Positions 3,390-7,566 of a DNA stretch of 7,566 nucleotides are shown here, piece by piece. Made by a program: the position numbers and the translations under genes. Origin of the DNA: Desulfobulbaceae bacterium (GTDB lineage Bacteria > Desulfobacterota > Desulfobulbia > Desulfobulbales > Desulfurivibrionaceae); assembly GCA_003517965.1 (NCBI GenBank), contig DOZO01000030.1:54682-62247 (forward strand). The letters run 5' to 3'. Numbering within the stretch: position 1 is the stretch's first letter; each line of letters starts with the position of its first letter. The notes beneath the pieces are model-generated. The model did not search any database, was not told the origin of the DNA, and saw only the letters and a list, made by a program, of their open reading frames with translations.

Positions 3390-6035
3390 CTATTCTCCTT
3401 TTTCTGGGGTAAATTTTGGCCCTGGTTTGCCAACATGATAACCTTGGGCGTAGTCGATGCCCAGCGTGCGGCAGGCCTCGAAGATCCGCTCATCCTCCAC
3501 ATATTCGGCCACGGTCTTGACCTTCAGTTCCTTGGCCAGAGTAACAATACTCTTGGTGTAGGCCATGTATTCGGCATCTTCCATCATGTTGCGGATAAAC
3601 TCGCCCTCGATCTTGATGTAGTCGATGGGAAATAGCTTGAGGTACTTGAAAGAAGAGTAGCCGGAGCCAAAATCGTCTACCGCGAACTTAAAGCCCAAGC
3701 TTTTCATACTCGTCACAAATTTCTGGAGCATGGTCATGTTGCGCAAGGTGTCCCGCTCGGTAACCTCGAAAACGATCCGGTTGGGGTCGATCTCGTACCG
3801 CTTGGTCAGGTCGAGGACAGTGGGCATAAACTCCGGAATAATGAGAGATTTCGGGGTAAGATTGATGAAGAGTTTGCCCGCATACCCATCGGCGTTGGCT
3901 CTTTCATAGGCCTTCTGCATTAGAAGCTGATCAAGCTTGGGCAGCAGACCGATTCGTCCGGCCGCCTCGATAAATTCGCCGGCTTGCAGAACAAGGCCTG
4001 CAGTGGTTGGTATCCGCATCAGCATCTCATGGGCCAGGATGCCGCCGGTTTTTAAATCAAAGATGGGCTGGAAATAGGGGATGATGGTCTGTTGCTCCAG
4101 AGCCTGGTAGACTTGAAAGTTGACCTCGCTTTCGTGCTTGTAAATCTCGATGATGTCAGTCTCATCAGCAATGCCCAGCGCGTTTTTCCCCTCGCCCTTG
4201 ACCTTGTACATCATGTTGTCGGCCACCAGGAAGATATCCTTGGCGGTGCGACCATGCTCCGGATACATGGCCATACCGATGGAAACGGTGCACTGGACCC
4301 TAGCTCCTTCTGGAGTCATGATGTTGAGGGCGCTCACCGATTCGATGACCCGGTTGACTACCATATGGGCCTGTTCCTTGCTGGTTTCCGGTAACAGAAG
4401 GACAAATTCGTCTCCGCCGTAGCGGGCGACCACATCGCCATCTCGCACTGCCGGTCGCAGGGCATCGGCGACCTGTTGGAGAAAGAAGTCGCCAAAGATA
4501 TGGCCGTAACGGTCGTTGATCGTCTTGAAGTTATCCAGGTCAATAACCACCAGGGCAAAGGTGGTGTTATGCCGGTCGGCCCGACCAGTTTCGTAGCCAA
4601 TCAGCTCCCAGAACATACGTTGATTATAAAGATGGGTCAGTGGATCACGGGTGGCATAGTATTCCAGATCCTTGGTGTATTTGTAGATGGCCTTTGCTGA
4701 GCCCACCAGGTTGATGAGGGTGGCCAGGACGCTGTCAAGGACGATGTGGTACACAGAATCCATTGCCAGATTGGACTGGACGCCGATGCCGACAATGCCG
4801 CCAACCTTGGGGGCTTCCAGAAACAACGATTTGGTGCGCAGTTCAAAATCCTGCTGGGCAAGATCCCTGGGTAGGGGAATATCAGAGCCACTGTCATGGT
4901 GGATAATTCGGACCGAAGGGCTGTCAGTGGCAAGCTGAAAATGCCGGTAAATCTGATCTTGAATCAGTTTTTCAAAGCCGAGCTTGATCTGGTCGGTGGG
5001 GGCGCTGCGCCAGAAGATATCCAGTTCGTAATCGTTTTCTCCGTCCTGAAAAAAGGCCATCAACGCATAGGTGTCAACAATGCTGTTGATGTCCACCAGG
5101 AGTTCTTTGACAAAGGTATGCCAATCCTGCACCACATTGGAGGTAATGATGAACTTGCTTAAAATCCTGATTTCAAATTCAAGCACCTCCTTGTCGACGG
5201 CTACGTCTCTGAGTCGTTCGGCTAGATCCCCCACTGCCAGGAAGGCCTGGTTGAGTTCCGCAAAACCGAAATTTCTTTTTCCCAGTTCGCCGAGGGCTGC
5301 CAAGTCGATGACTGATTTGATTTCCGAGGTTTTTTCCCGAAACTGATCCACTGCCCTGGTAATCTTGGTTACCACCAGCATGGTGATTAAAGTTACCAGA
5401 GCGATGGTCAGCCCGCCGTAGAGGACGAAAATCCAAAGATATTCGGAACGCATCCGAGCCGCCATCGTCCTGACGTTTTGTTTAACTTCTACTACTCCTA
5501 AAACTGTGCCAACCTTAGCGCCAATATGGCATTGGTTCAGGCAGGATGACTTGGCCGTCAGCGGATAGAAATGGCGAATCCAGGTACCGTTTTCCAGGAT
5601 TTCCTGCCGGCCAGCTCCGTCCATGATTGTTTTGATCGTGTTGGTTGGGGAGGGAGTACCATCGACAGCGCCGTATTGGCTGTCAACCAGATTGCTGCGA
5701 TAGACTTCGATTTGATATGGAGAGGTGGAATGGGCTTGCTTGATTGCCTCAATGGTGGCAAAAAGTTGCTGGCGACTTGGGCCATAAGGCATGAGCGCTT
5801 CGATGGAGATATAGGTCTGGCCGGCGATGCCTTTGGCGGTGTCCCGGGATTGCCGGAGAATCAGGCGGTCATACAGGATGGTGCTGGTCGCCAGCACCAT
5901 GATGAAGACCAGCATGGTAACGCCCATGATTCTGGAAAAGAGATATTTACGCAGAGAGTTATCGAAAACCGGCAGGTCGGTCAGTCGCTTCATGCATTTG
6001 CATTTATGACAAAAAAGGAAAAAATTATTGAACAT
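3390..6035 (-). CDS. Membrane GGDEF-EAL cyclic-di-GMP enzyme with periplasmic haem-c-like sensor and HAMP, 881 aa
   Basis: Makes and/or degrades cyclic-di-GMP. Layout: cytoplasmic N-tail with a CHKCKC cluster (Cys9, Cys12, Cys14); membrane segment about 37-56; periplasmic sensor about 57-197; second membrane segment about 199-222; HAMP linker about 223-280; GAF-like region about 285-450; GGDEF about 455-620; EAL about 635-875. The sensor holds YPLTAKSSCLNQCHIG (Cys165, Cys169, His170), a CX3CH haem-attachment-like motif placed where DUF3365/Tll0287-like sensors carry CxxCH. The GGDEF motif is intact (540-544), with an RxxD product-inhibition site (Arg531, Asp534) exactly five residues before it. 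The EAL domain reads EML at 670-672 but keeps the metal and catalytic residues: Glu670, Asn725, Glu757, Asp787/Asp788, Lys808, Glu844, Gln864. Both activities look possible. Start 6035 is supported by GGAG; an internal Met at codon 15 has no ribosome site. The MCP gene is 51 bp upstream. Confidence 0.92.
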   Translation of the reverse strand: MFNNFFLFCHKCKCMKRLTDLPVFDNSLRKYLFSRIMGVTMLVFIMVLATSTILYDRLILRQSRDTAKGIAGQTYISIEALMPYGPSRQQLFATIEAIKQAHSTSPYQIEVYRSNLVDSQYGAVDGTPSPTNTIKTIMDGAGRQEILENGTWIRHFYPLTAKSSCLNQCHIGAKVGTVLGVVEVKQNVRTMAARMRSEYLWIFVLYGGLTIALVTLITMLVVTKITRAVDQFREKTSEIKSVIDLAALGELGKRNFGFAELNQAFLAVGDLAERLRDVAVDKEVLEFEIRILSKFIITSNVVQDWHTFVKELLVDINSIVDTYALMAFFQDGENDYELDIFWRSAPTDQIKLGFEKLIQDQIYRHFQLATDSPSVRIIHHDSGSDIPLPRDLAQQDFELRTKSLFLEAPKVGGIVGIGVQSNLAMDSVYHIVLDSVLATLINLVGSAKAIYKYTKDLEYYATRDPLTHLYNQRMFWELIGYETGRADRHNTTFALVVIDLDNFKTINDRYGHIFGDFFLQQVADALRPAVRDGDVVARYGGDEFVLLLPETSKEQAHMVVNRVIESVSALNIMTPEGARVQCTVSIGMAMYPEHGRTAKDIFLVADNMMYKVKGEGKNALGIADETDIIEIYKHESEVNFQVYQALEQQTIIPYFQPIFDLKTGGILAHEMLMRIPTTAGLVLQAGEFIEAAGRIGLLPKLDQLLMQKAYERANADGYAGKLFINLTPKSLIIPEFMPTVLDLTKRYEIDPNRIVFEVTERDTLRNMTMLQKFVTSMKSLGFKFAVDDFGSGYSSFKYLKLFPIDYIKIEGEFIRNMMEDAEYMAYTKSIVTLAKELKVKTVAEYVEDERIFEACRTLGIDYAQGYHVGKPGPKFTPEKGE

Positions 6036-6041
6036 GGTAGG

Positions 6042-6045
6042 CTCC
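6042..6045 (-). promoter_or_regulatory. Ribosome binding site choosing the long start of the GGDEF/EAL gene
   Basis: GGAG on the minus strand (CTCC on plus) lies 6 nt before the ATG at 6035. The alternative in-frame ATG at 5993 has no purine-rich site in the 35 nt before it. This supports the start that includes the N-terminal CHKCKC cysteines. Confidence 0.6.
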
Positions 6046-6086
6046 GACGTCAGGGTTGTTCGGTTAAAAAAATGCAGGGCGCATAG

Positions 6087-7532
6087 TTATTCTTTCTCCC
6101 CATAAACCAGCCGTTCAAGATCGGTTACCACAGTATGCAATTCCTCAGCCTGGGCTGTCAGTTGAACGGCGGCGGCTGAAGACTCCTCGGCCGCGGCGGC
6201 GATCTGCTGGGTGGCAGAGGCGTTTTCGTTCATGGCCAGGGAGATCTGGGCGATCCCCTTGGCTTGCTCTTCGTTGGCTTGTGTGATGGAGGAGTTTTTC
6301 TCGCCAATCATGGTGGCTGATTCCACAATGCCGTCAAAATCGCTGTTAATGCTTTTGAGGGAATTGGCGCAGGTGACGATGCGCTCCACGGTGACATCCA
6401 GCAGCGTCTGGATACTGTGGGCCTCCTGGGCGGTCTTCATGGCCAGTTTCTTTACTTCGTCGGCTACCACCGCGAAGCCTGCTCCGGCCTCGCCTGCTCG
6501 GGCCGCCTCCACTGCGGCGTTCAAGGCCAGCAGATTGGTCTGGAAGGCAATGCTGTCGATAGTGGAGATAATCAACCTGATCTGGCCGCTGTCCCTTTCG
6601 ATCTGGGTCATGTTTTGGGTTAGCAAAGACAGGGCCTTGAGAGATTGACCTGATTTGGTAATATTTTCCTTCATCAGTGCTTCCGACCCCTGGGTCAGGG
6701 CGGCAGTCTGTCGACTCGAGGCGGAAAGCTCCTCCAGAGAGGAGGAAGTTTCTTCCACGACGCTGGCCTGCTGGGAGGAGGAATCTGACAGCACCTGGCT
6801 GCCTGTGGCTATTTGCTCGGCGGCCTCGGAAACCTGGGAAGCACTGGCCTGAATGTTCTGGGCTGCTTGACCAAGAACCCTGGTGAGCTGTGTTGCCAGG
6901 ATACGGGAGATAGTCAGTCCGGCGAGCAACGCAAAAATGGCCAGTCCGCCCACTGTAAATTTGGTAGTGTTGGCCGCAGATAGCATGGTCTCATCGGGGA
7001 GAATGCTATCCTCCGCCTCTTTGCGAAGCTGGTGAAGCAGATCCTGTACCTGGTGCAGGGCGGGGATGGTCTCGGTAAGGTAGGCGGTCTTGGCCTCTTC
7101 TTTGTTGGTTAAGGCGACGATTTTGATCGCGCTCTGGTGGAGATCGGCATGGGGTTTTTCCATCTGCCTGAAGAGAGGGGCCAGCTTGGGGAGCATCGTC
7201 TCAGCCGTTTTGCGCTCTTCCCCATACAGCCATTTGCCGAGTTTGCACTTGTGATCGTCGGTTTCCACTGCAAGCTTGGTGACGGCGGGATCGGTGAAAA
7301 AAAGGCCCACCTTGCCCGCCCAGTTGAGATGATCCACCTCCCTCTCGGTCAGGGTGAGGTAAAGCTCATGGCCCTCCACCACCTCCTGGGCGTCGGCAAT
7401 GATATGGTTTATGCCGACAAAACTTATCCCCCCGCAGATGAGGAGAAAGGCCAGCACCACTGTAAAGCCGATGGTGATTCTCACATTGACCGTAAGACTG
7501 CGGAACAGGGAGGCTGAGGTTGTTTGTTGCAT
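6087..7532 (-). CDS. Methyl-accepting chemotaxis protein with periplasmic CZB-like zinc domain, 481 aa
   Basis: Transmembrane chemoreceptor that signals through CheA/CheW. Membrane segments are at about 17-41 and 192-208, enclosing a periplasmic region of about 150 residues. That region matches the chemoreceptor zinc-binding (CZB) pattern: His68 in HLNW (Trp71), Cys96 in CKLGKW (Gly99, Trp101), and His128 and His132 in HADLH, which is the 3-His/1-Cys zinc set. The cytoplasmic part has the conserved hairpin tip IAFQTNLLALNAAVEAARAG (328-347) followed by FAVVADEVKKLA, and methylation-type helices on both sides (for example SVVEETSSSLEEL and MNENASATQQIAAAAEE). No clear HAMP domain lies between the second membrane segment and the signalling coiled coil, and there is no CheR-binding pentapeptide at the C-terminus. 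The frame stays open upstream to the window edge, but this Met gives a normal short cytoplasmic tail before the first membrane segment. Only a weak GGGAA precedes it, so the exact start is less sure. It is first of four co-directional genes. Confidence 0.92.
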   Translation of the reverse strand: MQQTTSASLFRSLTVNVRITIGFTVVLAFLLICGGISFVGINHIIADAQEVVEGHELYLTLTEREVDHLNWAGKVGLFFTDPAVTKLAVETDDHKCKLGKWLYGEERKTAETMLPKLAPLFRQMEKPHADLHQSAIKIVALTNKEEAKTAYLTETIPALHQVQDLLHQLRKEAEDSILPDETMLSAANTTKFTVGGLAIFALLAGLTISRILATQLTRVLGQAAQNIQASASQVSEAAEQIATGSQVLSDSSSQQASVVEETSSSLEELSASSRQTAALTQGSEALMKENITKSGQSLKALSLLTQNMTQIERDSGQIRLIISTIDSIAFQTNLLALNAAVEAARAGEAGAGFAVVADEVKKLAMKTAQEAHSIQTLLDVTVERIVTCANSLKSINSDFDGIVESATMIGEKNSSITQANEEQAKGIAQISLAMNENASATQQIAAAAEESSAAAVQLTAQAEELHTVVTDLERLVYGEKE

Positions 7533-7566
7533 GGCTGAGTATTCCCGTAAGCGTTCAGCAGCACCA

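Noticed and set aside
6066..6084. Small minus-strand hairpin followed by seven Ts between the chemoreceptor and GGDEF/EAL genes
   Set aside because: The stem is only ATGC/GCAT (4 bp), too weak for a real terminator. At most it may slightly attenuate the downstream genes.
5571..6086. 171-codon plus-strand ORF opposite the GGDEF/EAL sensor
   Set aside because: Antisense to the conserved membrane and sensor region; no motif or ribosome site.
7533..7566. Promoter of the signalling operon
   Set aside because: Only 34 bp are available upstream of the first gene and no -10 or -35 pair can be recognised. The frame is open to the window edge.

Overview
The window looks like chromosomal DNA from an anaerobic, sulfur-metabolising bacterium, most likely a Desulfobacterota (Desulfobulbales-like) deltaproteobacterium. 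That assignment is an inference from gene content: a TusA-type sulfur carrier with small membrane proteins and an exported rhodanese, beside signalling proteins with a haem-c-like sensor motif, a zinc-binding chemoreceptor and an RsbU/RsbW pair. No rRNA, tRNA, CRISPR array or mobile element was seen.

Left part (1-1733, plus strand): a compact sulfur-handling cluster. It opens with the last 14 codons of an upstream gene (stop at 43-45). Next comes a TusA-family sulfurtransferase (71-379) with a CPRP active site. Two tightly packed small genes follow (381-632 and 637-903); they encode single-pass membrane proteins that are paralogues of each other. A 25-codon membrane mini-ORF (908-985) comes next. 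After a 94-bp gap there is a signal-peptide rhodanese (1080-1619). The cluster ends at a strong Rho-independent terminator (1688-1733). The reading is that TusA carries persulfide sulfur in the cytoplasm, the small membrane proteins form or assist a membrane component, and the rhodanese handles sulfane sulfur outside the membrane. The layout recalls the 'YTD' cluster (YedE-like, TusA, DsrE-like and two hypotheticals) reported in sulfur-disproportionating bacteria. That link is from memory and was not checked.

Right part (7532-1742, minus strand): four co-directional, closely spaced signalling genes. They are a methyl-accepting chemotaxis protein with a periplasmic CZB-type zinc site (7532-6087), a membrane GGDEF/EAL protein with a CX3CH haem-c-like motif in its periplasmic sensor (6035-3390), a PAS-SpoIIE/PP2C phosphatase (3387-2218) and an RsbW-type anti-sigma kinase (2221-1742). 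Gaps of 51 bp, 2 bp and a 4-bp overlap argue for one operon. It joins chemotaxis, cyclic-di-GMP turnover and partner switching, with periplasmic metal/redox inputs. No STAS-domain antagonist (RsbV-like), the expected substrate of the last two proteins, is encoded in the window.

The two blocks converge at 1620-1741, which holds a 14-bp palindrome and the terminator. No stretch of more than 300 bases lacks a gene.
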